NCBI GenBank assembly: GCA_029257435.1 | Contig: JARIBI010000217.1 | Span: forward strand, 1-64,000 | Length of the DNA stretch: 64,000 nucleotides | Origin: Sporosarcina sp. | GTDB lineage: Bacteria > Bacillota > Bacilli > Bacillales_A > Planococcaceae | Direction of reading: 5' to 3' | Shown here: positions 38,917 through 48,590 of the stretch, one piece after another | How the letters are laid out: the number at the start of each line of letters is the position of its first letter | How positions within the stretch are numbered: position 1 is the first letter of the stretch | The notes under the pieces: generated by a model | Database searches by the model: none | Seen by the model: the letters and a program-made list of their open reading frames with translations, nothing else | What the model was told of the DNA's origin: nothing | Translations under genes and position numbers: made by a program

Positions 38917-40083
38917 TCACAGAGCCGTAGCTGTCCGATGTTTGAACAACCCATAAATGGTATACGCGGCAACGAACAGCAAGAGTACACCGGTAAAGGT
39001 GAACGCTCCGCGAAAGTTTAAGTTCAATGCGCCAATTGTATACGAACCAGCGACAACTCCCATTGAGAAAAAGGCATAGAAATAACCGTATGCTTTCCCG
39101 CGGTAAGCGGCTTCAGAAGAATCGATGAGCAATGAGTTGATGGATGGGAAAAGAAAGGCGAATCCGACCCCATATAAAGCCATTGTTCCATAAAGACTGC
39201 CAAGCTCGTCCGCGCGGCTCAAAAGCAGCATGCTGACCCCCATTAATGAAATTCCGAATGCGAGTGTAATCATCGGTCTCACGCGATCGAAAATTCGGTT
39301 GATCGGCAATAGAAAGACGAGGATTGCCACGATTCCGAAGGTGCTTAACAGGGTTCCTGTTGTTTTAGTATCAAAGCCGAGCGACTCGACTTTTAGCGGC
39401 AGGATCAGCGCAAGTACACCTTGTGAAAACATTAGGAAAAAGGCACCCGCAAATGCCCGTTGAATGCCCGGGTGCCGGAACAATGCTCCAACATGCTTTT
39501 CCTTGGACTTTACTGCTGACTTTTTGACCCGCTTGACAGATCGTAACAGCAAGAAAGCTAAAAGTGCAAGTATTGCCATGATGATGCCATTCACGAGCAT
39601 AATTGTGGGAGTTCCCTTTATTGGATTCCCGATAATGGAAGCAACGATTCCGCTGTACGCAGGACCTGCGATTGCGGCCATACCAACAAACGCACCAGAA
39701 ATGGCCACGCTTTTTCCGCGTTTTTTCGGTTCTGCCCGATTCGCTAAAAATGTAAAGGCAGCAGGAATGATCAGCCCATTGGTAAATCCGTGAACGAAAC
39801 GGACACCGACCAGCAGCCAAGGGGCATGAACTGTGGAATAGAGCGTCAATGCAACGGCGTTCGTTAAAAGACCAATCAGCAGAATCTTGAATGGACCTCT
39901 TTTATCAGTAACAAATCCTGAAATAACATTGCCGAAAACGTTCGCAAGTGAGTAAGTTCCAACAACTAACCCCGCGACAAAAGTGGAAGCACCTAATGAC
40001 AGTGCAAATGGACTCATGATAGGGAGCTGGGAGAACAAATCAAAAAAGGAAAAGAAAACGATTAAATAAACAAAAAACCGCAT
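38917..40083 (-). CDS. MFS transporter
   Basis: 388 residues with about twelve hydrophobic helices and the MFS loop 2-3 motif as GFVTDKRGPFKILLIG (about 57-72). A central basic loop (RSVKRVKKSAVKSKEKH, about 186-202) separates the halves. ATG 40083 follows AGGCGG. The family resembles multidrug/sugar efflux MFS proteins; the substrate is not predictable. Divergent from ddh. Confidence 0.82.
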   Translation of the reverse strand: MRFFVYLIVFFSFFDLFSQLPIMSPFALSLGASTFVAGLVVGTYSLANVFGNVISGFVTDKRGPFKILLIGLLTNAVALTLYSTVHAPWLLVGVRFVHGFTNGLIIPAAFTFLANRAEPKKRGKSVAISGAFVGMAAIAGPAYSGIVASIIGNPIKGTPTIMLVNGIIMAILALLAFLLLRSVKRVKKSAVKSKEKHVGALFRHPGIQRAFAGAFFLMFSQGVLALILPLKVESLGFDTKTTGTLLSTFGIVAILVFLLPINRIFDRVRPMITLAFGISLMGVSMLLLSRADELGSLYGTMALYGVGFAFLFPSINSLLIDSSEAAYRGKAYGYFYAFFSMGVVAGSYTIGALNLNFRGAFTFTGVLLLFVAAYTIYGLFKHRTATAL

Positions 40084-40287
40084 AGTACCGCCTCATTTCA
40101 AGAAATCAAAACCCATGTTTATTTTATCATGTAGAGAGTTTAAAGCAACGAACAAGATAGGGATTCACAGATTTCTGGTAAAACTTGTGACGGAATTGTA
40201 GAAAGAGCTGAACGTTAAGAAAAAATAGCAATCTTACTAAAAAAACTGTAAAATAACGAATAGTCAAACGAAATGGGGGAATGAGGC

Positions 40288-41274
40288 ATGGAACCGAAGA
40301 TTAGAATTGGAATCGCTGGATACGGTAACCTTGGTAAAGGGGTAGAGTTCGCGATTTCCCAACAACCTGATATGGAGTTGGCTGGAATTTTCACGAGAAG
40401 AGATCCGGATAGCGTTCACCCGGTCGGTGACAGTGTTTCTGTCTATCCGTTAGCAAATGTGGAAGACTATACAGAAGAAGTGGATGTCATGATTCTTTGC
40501 GGGGGCTCTCGAGCGGATTTACCTGAACAAGGTCCTGCCTTAGCAAAGTTGTTTACAACGGTCGATAGTTTCGATACACACGCTAAAATTCCAGAATATT
40601 TTGATGCGCTTGAGGAAGCTGCGAAACCAGCAGGAACTACAGCACTTTTGTCTGTCGGCTGGGATCCGGGTTTGTTCTCATTGAATCGTCTATACGGAGA
40701 GACTGTGCTGGCTGACGGCGTAACGTATACTTTCTGGGGCAAAGGATTAAGCCAAGGGCATTCTGATGCAGTACGCCGGATTGAGGGTGTAAAGAATGCG
40801 GTCCAATATACAATTCCTTCAGACGAAGCGGTTGCTAAAGTCCGGGCGGGAGAACAGCCTGAATTATCTACACGCGAGAAGCATGTCCGTGAGTGTTATG
40901 TCGTCTTAAAAGAAGGGGCGGATGCAGCGACTGTTGAAGAGACTATCGTTACAATGCCTGACTACTTCGCGGACTATGATACAACTGTTTCATTCATCAG
41001 CGAAGACGAAATGCAGCAGAACCATAGCTCGATGCCCCATGGAGGTTTTGTCATCCGCAGCGGTAAGACGGGGATTGGCACCAACCAGGTAATGGAGTAT
41101 TCGTTGACATTGGACAGCAATCCAGAGTTTACTTCAAGTGTCCTCACTGCCTATGCACGAGCCGCACACCGATTAAACAAATTAGGACAGCACGGTGCCA
41201 AAACAGTTTTCGACGTTCCGCCAGGTCTTTTATCACCGAAAAGTCCAGCATTGCTGCGAAAAGAATTGTTGTAA
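40288..41274 (+). CDS. ddh: meso-Diaminopimelate D-dehydrogenase
   Basis: 328 residues, NADPH-dependent enzyme that makes meso-diaminopimelate in a single step from tetrahydrodipicolinate. Rossmann GIAGYGNLGKGVE at about 8-20, SVGWDPGLFSLNR, FWGKGLSQGHSDAVRR, and PHGGFVIRSGKTG, all typical of Ddh. ATG 40288 follows GGGGGAATGAGGC. Planococcaceae and Lysinibacillus relatives are known for Ddh. Here it stands beside the M42 peptidase and not in a lysine operon. Confidence 0.93.
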   Translation: MEPKIRIGIAGYGNLGKGVEFAISQQPDMELAGIFTRRDPDSVHPVGDSVSVYPLANVEDYTEEVDVMILCGGSRADLPEQGPALAKLFTTVDSFDTHAKIPEYFDALEEAAKPAGTTALLSVGWDPGLFSLNRLYGETVLADGVTYTFWGKGLSQGHSDAVRRIEGVKNAVQYTIPSDEAVAKVRAGEQPELSTREKHVRECYVVLKEGADAATVEETIVTMPDYFADYDTTVSFISEDEMQQNHSSMPHGGFVIRSGKTGIGTNQVMEYSLTLDSNPEFTSSVLTAYARAAHRLNKLGQHGAKTVFDVPPGLLSPKSPALLRKELL

Positions 41275-41349
41275 GAATGGTATGGAAACTTTGAAAATGC
41301 ACCAACTTGTACTATACTAGGAACATATTTACTTAGGGGGTCGAAGGAT

Positions 41350-42438
41350 TTGGCTAAAATGGATGATACGCTCCATATGCTTAAAGAATTAACAGATGCA
41401 AAAGGTACAGGCGGGAACGAACGTGAACCACGCGATGTAATGAAACGGTACATTGAACCGTTTGCAGATGAAATTGACCAGGATGGCCTGGGTTCTCTCA
41501 TCGCAAAACATACTGGCGATGCAGACGGTCCTAAAGTGATGGTCGCTGGTCACCTTGACGAAGTCGGATTCATGATTTCCCGAATTGACGATAAAGGTTT
41601 CTTAAGATTCCAGACTATCGGAGGCTGGTGGTCGCAAGTCATGCTCGCACAACGCGTGACAATCGTTACGCGTAAAGGTGATTCCGTTACAGGAATCATC
41701 GGTTCTAAGCCACCGCATATCTTGCCTGCTGAAGCGCGCAAGAAGCCAGTGGATATTAAAGATATGTTCATCGATATCGGTGCATCTTCACGCGAAGAAG
41801 CGATGGAGTGGGGCGTTTCACCTGGAGATATGGTTGTTCCTTACTTCGAATTCACGGTCATGAATAATGAAAAATATTTGCTTGCCAAAGCCTGGGATAA
41901 CCGCATCGGCTGTGCGATTGCCATCGACGTCATGAAGGAACTGAACAAGCAAGGACACCCGAATACACTTTATAGTGTTGGAGCTGTCCAAGAAGAAGTC
42001 GGTCTTCGCGGTGCTGGAACAGCAGCCAACAAAATCAAGCCGGACATCGGTTTTGCAGTAGACGTCGGTATCGCAGGGGATACACCAGGAGTTACTGCAA
42101 AAGAAGCAGCAGCTAAAATGGGAGACGGCCCGCAAATCATTCTTTATGACGCATCTATGATCGCACACAAAGGTCTTCGTGACTTTGTCGTTGACACGGC
42201 TGAAGAAAACGGAATTCCGTATCAGTTCGATTCCATGTCAGGTGGCGGAACAGACGCTGGCTCAATCCACTTGAGCGGCAATGGTGTTCCTTCAATCGCA
42301 ATCACAGTGGCAACGCGTTACATTCACAGCCATGCAGCAATGCTACACCGTGATGACTATGAAAACGCTGTGAAACTGATTGTGGAAGTTATTAAAAAGC
42401 TTGACCAAGATACAGTTAACAAGATTATTTCCGAATAA
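41350..42438 (+). CDS. ysdC: M42 family metallopeptidase (YsdC-like aminopeptidase)
   Basis: 362 residues. TTG 41350 gives [19 protein letters not shown], matching B. subtilis YsdC (MAKLDETL); ATG 41359 is possible. Metal-binding segments: [39 protein letters not shown] and [15 protein letters not shown]. Forms TET-type aminopeptidases of the M42 family. Resumes the B. subtilis order that stopped at ysdA. Confidence 0.92.
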   Translation: MAKMDDTLHMLKELTDAKGTGGNEREPRDVMKRYIEPFADEIDQDGLGSLIAKHTGDADGPKVMVAGHLDEVGFMISRIDDKGFLRFQTIGGWWSQVMLAQRVTIVTRKGDSVTGIIGSKPPHILPAEARKKPVDIKDMFIDIGASSREEAMEWGVSPGDMVVPYFEFTVMNNEKYLLAKAWDNRIGCAIAIDVMKELNKQGHPNTLYSVGAVQEEVGLRGAGTAANKIKPDIGFAVDVGIAGDTPGVTAKEAAAKMGDGPQIILYDASMIAHKGLRDFVVDTAEENGIPYQFDSMSGGGTDAGSIHLSGNGVPSIAITVATRYIHSHAAMLHRDDYENAVKLIVEVIKKLDQDTVNKIISE

Positions 42439-42444
42439 AAAGGG

Positions 42445-42480
42445 AAGAGACAGATCAGAACCTGGTCTGTCTCTTTTAAT
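42445..42480 (+). terminator. Terminator after the M42 peptidase
   Basis: AAGAGACAGATCAG pairs with CTGGTCTGTCTCTT, followed by T residues. Confidence 0.88.
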
Positions 42481-42503
42481 TTTCAAGTTAGTATAAAAAT
42501 ACA

Positions 42504-42554
42504 TTTGACTTTATAAATATTCATCATTATACTGTGAATAACCAATTTTATTCA
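42504..42554 (+). promoter_or_regulatory. argF promoter with possible ArgR operator
   Basis: TTTGAC (42504-42509) and TATACT (42528-42533) with an 18-base spacer. TGAATA (42535-42540) and TATTCA (42549-42554) form an inverted repeat resembling an ARG box, but the eight-base spacing is wider than the usual one. The promoter is likely; the operator is tentative. Confidence 0.45.
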
Positions 42555-42568
42555 TGGAGGATGATTTT

Positions 42569-43528
42569 ATGACAAGCGCATTCGAATTGAAGTATATGGA
42601 GAAACAATTGAAGGGAAAAGACTTTTTAGCGATCGAGGATTTTTCAACTGAAGAAATTGATTATCTGTTAGACCAAGCGACGAAAATGAAGAAAGATTTC
42701 CTTGCAGGAGGCGCTTCTAAACCGCTTGAAGGGAAAACACTTGGAATGGTCTTTGAAAAGAATTCAACGAGAACCCGTATTTCGTTCGATACAGGCATGT
42801 TCCAATTAGGCGGGCATGCATTGATGATGAATCCAACTGAACTCCAAATCGGCCGCGGTGAGTCGATTGCTGATACAGCGAAAGTATTTTCTGAATATCT
42901 GGATGGCGTAATGATTCGCGCAAACTCTCATGAAATGGTGAAAGAATTTGCAGACAATGCGTCAATTCCAGTCATTAACGGCCTAACGGACAAATTACAT
43001 CCATGCCAGGCGCTCGCAGATTTATTGACCATCCAAGAAGTGAAAGGGGAGCTAGCGGGATTAAAACTCGTTTATATCGGGGACGGCAACAATGTCGCGC
43101 ATTCACTCCTCATGGCGGCTGCTAAAATGGGAATCCATACAGCTATTGCTACACCGGTCGGATATGAAATGGATGCGGACATCGCAAACTCTATTGAAAA
43201 TGCCGCTGAACTGTCAGGTGTGACGATGACTCAGCTGACTGATCCGGTTGAAGCTGCAAAAGACGCAGACATTTTATATACCGACGTATGGGTCAGTATG
43301 GGAGACGACGAGCAATCCGAACAGCGTCTGGCGGATTTCGAAGGATTTGAAATCAATGAAGAACTTGCGGGCCACGCGAAATCAGATTACACGTTCATGC
43401 ACTGTCTGCCTGCACATCGCGGTCAAGAAGTTTCGGCTGCAGTTATCGATGGTTCGCAGTCCGTTGTGTTCCAACAGGCTGGAAATCGGATGCATGCACA
43501 GAAAGCATTGCTAGCCGCGTTACTGTAA
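42569..43528 (+). CDS. argF: Ornithine carbamoyltransferase
   Basis: 319 residues from ATG 42569; the in-frame ATG at 42554 includes the GGAGG ribosome binding site. Carbamoyl phosphate-binding motif STRTR, HPCQALAD, and the ornithine loop HCLPAHRG (about 268-275). Converts ornithine plus carbamoyl phosphate to citrulline. An orphan, with no argC, J, B or D nearby, so it could be anabolic or catabolic (argI-like); arginine deiminase genes are not seen. Confidence 0.93.
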   Translation: MTSAFELKYMEKQLKGKDFLAIEDFSTEEIDYLLDQATKMKKDFLAGGASKPLEGKTLGMVFEKNSTRTRISFDTGMFQLGGHALMMNPTELQIGRGESIADTAKVFSEYLDGVMIRANSHEMVKEFADNASIPVINGLTDKLHPCQALADLLTIQEVKGELAGLKLVYIGDGNNVAHSLLMAAAKMGIHTAIATPVGYEMDADIANSIENAAELSGVTMTQLTDPVEAAKDADILYTDVWVSMGDDEQSEQRLADFEGFEINEELAGHAKSDYTFMHCLPAHRGQEVSAAVIDGSQSVVFQQAGNRMHAQKALLAALL

Positions 43529-43538
43529 TCCAATTAAA

Positions 43539-43582
43539 AAAAGGGATCGCACTACACCTGACGGGTGTGGTGCGATCCCTTT
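43539..43582. terminator. Terminator between argF and sspI (bidirectional)
   Basis: AAAGGGATCGCAC with ACACC pairs with GGTGT and GTGCGATCCCTTT; A-rich on the left, T-rich on the right. Confidence 0.9.
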
Positions 43583-43592
43583 GATCTTGGAG

Positions 43593-43805
43593 TCACTGTG
43601 CAGCAAATGCGTGCTCGAGTTCACCCGTAATCTTCATCTTTTCCTGATCGTCGGCGCGCTGCCAAAGCTTTTCAAAGAACACACCTAAGCCAGGAAGCAG
43701 ATGCTCTTCTCCTCGCGCAATCGCATCATCCACAACTCCGCGGATATCTTGCGCTTTGTTATCCGTCATATTTGCCGTAATTGCGTCTCTAATTTGAAAA
43801 TCCAT
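43593..43805 (-). CDS. sspI: Small acid-soluble spore protein SspI
   Basis: 70 residues, the size of B. subtilis SspI (71). The core GEEHLLPGLGVFFEKLWQ aligns with GEEKMLPGLGVLFEVIWQ there. ATG 43805 follows AAAGGAGG. Made in the forespore under sigma-G in B. subtilis; a GATACTA box about 30 bases upstream resembles the sigma-G -10 CATWHTA with one mismatch. Its place beside the SpoU-type methyltransferase gene is conserved. It indicates a spore-forming organism. Confidence 0.9.
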   Translation of the reverse strand: MDFQIRDAITANMTDNKAQDIRGVVDDAIARGEEHLLPGLGVFFEKLWQRADDQEKMKITGELEHAFAAQ

Positions 43806-43900
43806 TCATCTGACCTCCTTTCAGCGTACTTGAGTTTAGTATCGCCAAAAGGTCTTGTCTTTGATACACTGAAAAGAAAAAAAGGAAGTCATCCTACACT

Positions 43901-44665
43901 ATGAAACGTATTGAATCTACGCAAAATGCACTTGTGAAACATTGGAAAAAACTTATAACAACAAAAAAAGAACGCGAACGCTCTGAAGAATTCATCGTCG
44001 AAGGACACCATCTAGTTGAAGAAGCCTTGAAGATTGAAGGTTCTGTACTGCATATCATGTTCCGTGAAGATGTTGAAATTCCGTTTGAATTAGAAGAGTC
44101 TTCGATTCAAATCATTGAAATGACGAAAGCGGTAGCTGCTGAAATTTCAGAAACGGAACACCCACAAGGCATTTTTGCACATTGCAAACAGCCAATTCTT
44201 TCAGAAGATAAGTATTCAGAATGGAAACGTCTTTTGTTCATCGACGCAGTCCAAGATCCGGGCAACATCGGTACAATGATCCGTACAGCGGATGCTGCTG
44301 GAATGGACGCAGTGATTCTTGGCAAGGGGTGTGCCGATCCATTCAATCCGAAAACCGTTCGTTCTGGACAAGGTTCCCATTTCCATATCCCCATCGTAAA
44401 AGGGGATTTGAGCGAATGGATTGACCGCGTAAAACAAAACGGTCTGCAAGTCATTGGAACAGGTCTGCAGCAAGCAAAAGATCATTTCACAGTAGACGCA
44501 ATGCCTGCTTTTGCACTTCTAATGGGGAATGAAGGAGCGGGAGTTTCAGATGAATACCTGGAGCAAGCGGATACGATTGTGAAGATTCCATTGTACGGGG
44601 AAGCAGAATCGTTGAACGTCGCTGTAGCAGCAGGCATCCTGCTGTACACATACGGACGCCGCTAA
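43901..44665 (+). CDS. ysgA: SpoU/TrmH-family RNA 2'-O-methyltransferase (YsgA-like)
   Basis: 254 residues. N-terminal substrate-binding domain (KRERSEEFIVEGHHLVEEAL) and SPOUT methyltransferase core with motif 1 DPGNIGTMIRTADAAG, motif 2 LLMGNEGAGVSDE and motif 3 IPLYGEAESLNVAVAAGILLY. Uses S-adenosylmethionine to methylate a ribose in rRNA or tRNA; the target is unknown. Divergent from sspI and upstream of pheS, as in B. subtilis. Confidence 0.9.
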   Translation: MKRIESTQNALVKHWKKLITTKKERERSEEFIVEGHHLVEEALKIEGSVLHIMFREDVEIPFELEESSIQIIEMTKAVAAEISETEHPQGIFAHCKQPILSEDKYSEWKRLLFIDAVQDPGNIGTMIRTADAAGMDAVILGKGCADPFNPKTVRSGQGSHFHIPIVKGDLSEWIDRVKQNGLQVIGTGLQQAKDHFTVDAMPAFALLMGNEGAGVSDEYLEQADTIVKIPLYGEAESLNVAVAAGILLYTYGRR

Positions 44666-44677
44666 GTCGCTCTGGTA

Positions 44678-44706
44678 TTGAAGTATGAAGCGGATTCCGC
44701 TATACT
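44678..44706 (+). promoter_or_regulatory. Promoter of pheS-pheT
   Basis: TTGAAG (44678-44683), 17-base spacer, TATACT (44701-44706), just upstream of the T-box leader. Confidence 0.7.
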
Positions 44707-44724
44707 GATAAAGTATACAAGAGC

Positions 44725-44990
44725 AACAGACAACAAAAGTGTTGACCGGGAAGAGGTTACAGAATAATTGACGCTAGGGAGTCCATACCTTGACTGGAAG
44801 TATGGATGGTCGAAACTGTTACCGTTCACCCCGCGAGCTGCCTTCAGGACCAGCATTTCGCTGTAAAGATGAGCCGGCTACGGACCGTTATTCCGAAGTT
44901 GAGAGATCATGCGCACGACCGGCATGATAATCAGGGTGGTACCGCGAATTCGTCCTCGTCCCTTTTTTAGGGGACGAGTTTTTTATTTTG
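44725..44990 (+). promoter_or_regulatory. T-box leader of pheST
   Basis: T-box core AGGGTGGTACCGCG at 44933-44946, then a terminator with stem CTCGTCCC (44955-44962) and GGGGACGAG (44970-44978) and a T run. A TTC at 44825-44827 is a candidate phenylalanine specifier, not proven. Expected to read through when tRNA-Phe is uncharged. Boundaries approximate. Confidence 0.9.
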
Positions 44991-45033
44991 TTAAGCTTTT
45001 ATTGAACAAAGCTATTTTGAAAGGAGAATGACA

Positions 45034-46071
45034 ATGGAGCAGCAGCTGGAACAGTTAAAACAAGAAGCACTGCAGAAAATTGAAGCCGCGGCGTCGGTGA
45101 AAGAACTCAACGACGTGCGTGTAGCGTATCTAGGGAAAAAGGGGCCGATCACGGACCTTCTTAAAGGAATGGGGAAACTGCCGGCAGAAGAACGTCCTAA
45201 AATGGGCGCACTGGTCAATGTCGTGCGAGAAACCGTTACGACTTCTCTAGAAGAGAAAATGGAATTGCTCGAGCAGCAAGCTGTGAATGAAAAGCTTGAA
45301 AAAGAAACAATCGATATTTCACTTCCCGGCCGACCGGTTAAGCTCGGCAATCATCATCCGCTGACACGCGTCGTTGAAGAAATCGAAGACTTCTTCATCA
45401 GCATGGGATACGAAGTGGCAGAAGGTCCTGAAGTAGAGCAAGATTACTACAACTTCGAGGCGTTGAACCTCCCAAAAGGTCACCCTGCCCGCGATATGCA
45501 AGATTCTTTCTACATTACAGAAGACGTCTTGCTTCGTACGCACACGTCACCTGTCCAAGCACGGACAATGGCTGCAAAAAAAGGCGAGCCAATCAAAATC
45601 ATCTGTCCGGGTAAAGTGTATCGCCGCGATAGCGATGACGCGACACACTCCCATCAATTTACACAAATCGAAGGTCTTGTTGTTGGTGAAGACATTCGAA
45701 TGAGCGATTTAAAAGGGACACTCGCACTATTTGCGAAAAAGATGTTCGGCGAAGAACGTGAAATCCGTTTGCGTCCCAGTTTCTTCCCATTCACAGAGCC
45801 TTCTGTTGAAATGGACATCTCATGCTTCAAGTGTGGCGGGTCAGGCTGTAACGTCTGTAAGAAAACTGGATGGATTGAAATCCTGGGTGCCGGTATGGTG
45901 CATCCGAACGTACTTGAAATGGCTGGATATGATCCTTCGATCTTTACTGGATTTGCGTTCGGTATGGGACCAGAGCGAATTGCAATGCTGAAGTATGGCG
46001 TCGAAGATATCCGTCATTTCTTTACGAACGATATGCGTTTTTTATCACAATTTAACCGCACAGAAGTGTAA
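45034..46071 (+). CDS. pheS: Phenylalanyl-tRNA synthetase alpha subunit
   Basis: 345 residues from ATG 45034, seven bases after AAAGGAG (ATG 45028 is too close to the site). N-terminal coiled coil (about 1-85), class II motif 1 [15 protein letters not shown], motif 2 [22 protein letters not shown], motif 3 [14 protein letters not shown]. An inserted [17 protein letters not shown] cysteine cluster is present in the C-terminal part. Forms a heterotetramer with PheT, which starts 13 bases downstream. Confidence 0.97.
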   Translation: MEQQLEQLKQEALQKIEAAASVKELNDVRVAYLGKKGPITDLLKGMGKLPAEERPKMGALVNVVRETVTTSLEEKMELLEQQAVNEKLEKETIDISLPGRPVKLGNHHPLTRVVEEIEDFFISMGYEVAEGPEVEQDYYNFEALNLPKGHPARDMQDSFYITEDVLLRTHTSPVQARTMAAKKGEPIKIICPGKVYRRDSDDATHSHQFTQIEGLVVGEDIRMSDLKGTLALFAKKMFGEEREIRLRPSFFPFTEPSVEMDISCFKCGGSGCNVCKKTGWIEILGAGMVHPNVLEMAGYDPSIFTGFAFGMGPERIAMLKYGVEDIRHFFTNDMRFLSQFNRTEV

Positions 46072-46083
46072 GGAGGAGACCCC

Positions 46084-48495
46084 ATGTACGTATCAACGAA
46101 ATGGCTAGAAAATTATGTAGATACAAAAGGCATCGCACCTGCGGATCTTGCTGAAAAGATTACACGTGCGGGCATTGAAGTCGATACAATCATCGATCGT
46201 TCTGAAGGTTTGACGAACATCGTCGTCGGACACGTTGAATCATGTGAAAAGCATCCGGAAGCAGACAAATTGAACATTTGCCAGGTGAACGTCGGTGAAG
46301 AAACGGTTCAAATCATTTGCGGTGCTCCAAACGTAGCTGCAGGACAAAATATTATTGCTGCACTTCCAGGTGCGAAATTGCCAGGCGGCATGAAGATTAA
46401 AAAAGCAAAACTGCGCGGAGAATTATCAAACGGCATGATTTGTTCTCTTCAAGAGCTTGGTGTTGAAGGGAAGACTGTTGCAAAAGCTTATGCAGAAGGC
46501 ATTTATGTCCTTCCAGCTGATGCTGAACCGGGTACTGATGCGCTCTCATTATTAGGATTGGATGACGTCATCTTAGAATTCGATTTGACACCGAACCGCG
46601 CAGATGCACTCAGCATGCTGGGAGTTGCGTATGAAGTCGGTGCGATTTTATCTGAAGATGTCAAGCTTCCGAAAATCGAGTACACCGCTTCAAATGAAAA
46701 AGCAGAAGATGTTTTGTCGTTGAGAGTAGACGCGCAAGAAGATAATCCGATGTACGTTGCAAAAGTTGTGAAAAATGTCAAAGTTGCTGAATCACCGCTT
46801 TGGCTTCAAAACTATTTGATGGCTGCAGGTGTTCGTCCTCATAACAACGTTGTCGACATTACAAATTTCGTATTGCTCGAGTACGGCCAGCCGTTGCACG
46901 CGTTTGACTACGATCGTCTAGCGACAAAGGAAATTGTTGTTCGTCACGCAGCTGAAGGTGAAAAGATGATAACACTGGATGATGTTGAACGCACATTACA
47001 TGCAGATCAGCTTGTGATTACAAATGGTAAAGAACCTGTAGCACTTGCGGGTGTCATGGGTGGAGCGAATTCCGAAGTTCACGACGGCACGACAACTGTT
47101 GTCATTGAATCCGCTTATTTTGCGCCTGCATCTGTACGTAAAACTTCAAAAGACGTCGGCTTGCGCAGTGATGCAAGTACACGTTTTGAAAAAGGCGTAG
47201 ATCCGAACCGAGTGGCTGAAGCTGCGGAACGTGCAGCGCAATTGATGGCTGAACTCGCTGGCGGAGAAGTGCTGACAGGATCCGTCCAATTCGATGAGTT
47301 GAATAAAGAATCTGCACGCATTTTACTGTCGCCGGACTATGTGAATCAGCGACTTGGAATGAAGATTCCAATGGACGAAATGGTCTCGATTTTAGGCCGA
47401 CTTCAAATTCCTGTGGAAGCAGCGAATGGCCAATTGGTCGTCGATGCGCCAACTCGCAGACAGGATTTGCGGATTCGAGAAGATTTAATCGAAGAAATTG
47501 CACGTCTATATGGGTACGATGAAATTCCGATGACACTGCCAATTGGCGAAAGTGTTCCGGGCGGATTGAACAGCTTCCAGGAAAAACGCCGTCTCGTTCG
47601 ACGTTATATGGAGAGCGCGGGTCTTTACCAGGCAATCACGTATTCACTAACTTCACGTGCGGAATCTCAAAGCTTTGCACTGGAGACAGCACCGGTTACT
47701 GAACTTCTTATGCCAATGAGTGAAGATCGCAGCATATTGCGCCAAAGCCTGCTTCCGCATTTGCTGGATGCAACAACATACAACGTAGCGCGTCGCATCG
47801 ATACGGTTTCGTTATATGAGACAGGTTCTGTATTCTTAGGAACGCAAGAAGATGGACTCCCGAAAGAAGTCGGTCACGTTGCAGCAGTGATCACGGGCAA
47901 ATGGGTTGATCACGCATGGCAGCAAGAAAATAAGAAAGTCGATTTCTTTGTAATGAAGGGAATCGTTGAAGGGCTTATGGATACACTTGGTCTTGCTGAC
48001 AAAGTAACGTATGCAAAAGCAACTCGCGACGGCTTGCATCCTGGTAGAACTGCAGACATTCTTTTGAATGGCTCAGTAGTCGGTGTGCTCGGTCAATTAC
48101 ACCCAACTGAACAGAAAAAACGCGATTTGAAAGAAACATATGTGATGGAAATGAACCTCGCATTGTTGTTAGCTGAATCAGCTGAAGCACTCGTCTATGA
48201 GCAAGTGCCCCGTTACCCTTCGATGTCACGTGATATCGCACTAGTCGTTTCAAAAGAAGAAGCGGCAGGAAGCTTAATGGATATTATCCAAGAAGCAGGC
48301 GGCAAATTGTTGAAAAACGTAGCTGTATTCGACTTGTACGAAGGGGACAAAGTCGAGGAAGGCACGAAGTCACTCGCATTCTCGTTGACGTACTTCGATC
48401 CAGAACGTACATTGACAGACGAGGAAGTCGTGACACGTCATGACAAAGTACTCGCTGCATTGAAAGACAAATCCGGCGCAGTCTTGCGTGGCTGA
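46084..48495 (+). CDS. pheT: Phenylalanyl-tRNA synthetase beta subunit
   Basis: 803 residues, full length. N-terminal EMAP/tRNA-binding domain (IVVGHVESCEKHPEADKLNIC), B3/B4 editing domain (NPMYVAKVVKNV, PHNNVVDITNFVLLEYGQPLHAFD), B5, the catalytic-like core, and a C-terminal ferredoxin-fold anticodon-binding domain (YPSMSRDIALVV, near 700-800). AGGAGG ribosome binding site before ATG 46084. Confidence 0.97.
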   Translation: MYVSTKWLENYVDTKGIAPADLAEKITRAGIEVDTIIDRSEGLTNIVVGHVESCEKHPEADKLNICQVNVGEETVQIICGAPNVAAGQNIIAALPGAKLPGGMKIKKAKLRGELSNGMICSLQELGVEGKTVAKAYAEGIYVLPADAEPGTDALSLLGLDDVILEFDLTPNRADALSMLGVAYEVGAILSEDVKLPKIEYTASNEKAEDVLSLRVDAQEDNPMYVAKVVKNVKVAESPLWLQNYLMAAGVRPHNNVVDITNFVLLEYGQPLHAFDYDRLATKEIVVRHAAEGEKMITLDDVERTLHADQLVITNGKEPVALAGVMGGANSEVHDGTTTVVIESAYFAPASVRKTSKDVGLRSDASTRFEKGVDPNRVAEAAERAAQLMAELAGGEVLTGSVQFDELNKESARILLSPDYVNQRLGMKIPMDEMVSILGRLQIPVEAANGQLVVDAPTRRQDLRIREDLIEEIARLYGYDEIPMTLPIGESVPGGLNSFQEKRRLVRRYMESAGLYQAITYSLTSRAESQSFALETAPVTELLMPMSEDRSILRQSLLPHLLDATTYNVARRIDTVSLYETGSVFLGTQEDGLPKEVGHVAAVITGKWVDHAWQQENKKVDFFVMKGIVEGLMDTLGLADKVTYAKATRDGLHPGRTADILLNGSVVGVLGQLHPTEQKKRDLKETYVMEMNLALLLAESAEALVYEQVPRYPSMSRDIALVVSKEEAAGSLMDIIQEAGGKLLKNVAVFDLYEGDKVEEGTKSLAFSLTYFDPERTLTDEEVVTRHDKVLAALKDKSGAVLRG

Positions 48496-48505
48496 GGGTA
48501 GATAA

Positions 48506-48550
48506 AAAACAGAGGGAGAACCGGTATACACCGGTTCTCCCTCTGTTTTT
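48506..48550 (+). terminator. Terminator after pheT
   Basis: AAACAGAGGGAGAACCGGT pairs almost perfectly with ACCGGTTCTCCCTCTGTTT, followed by five T. Confidence 0.93.
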
Positions 48551-48590
48551 GTATGCATTTAGTTGGTTGGGCAGGGTAGGGGCGGCAAGC

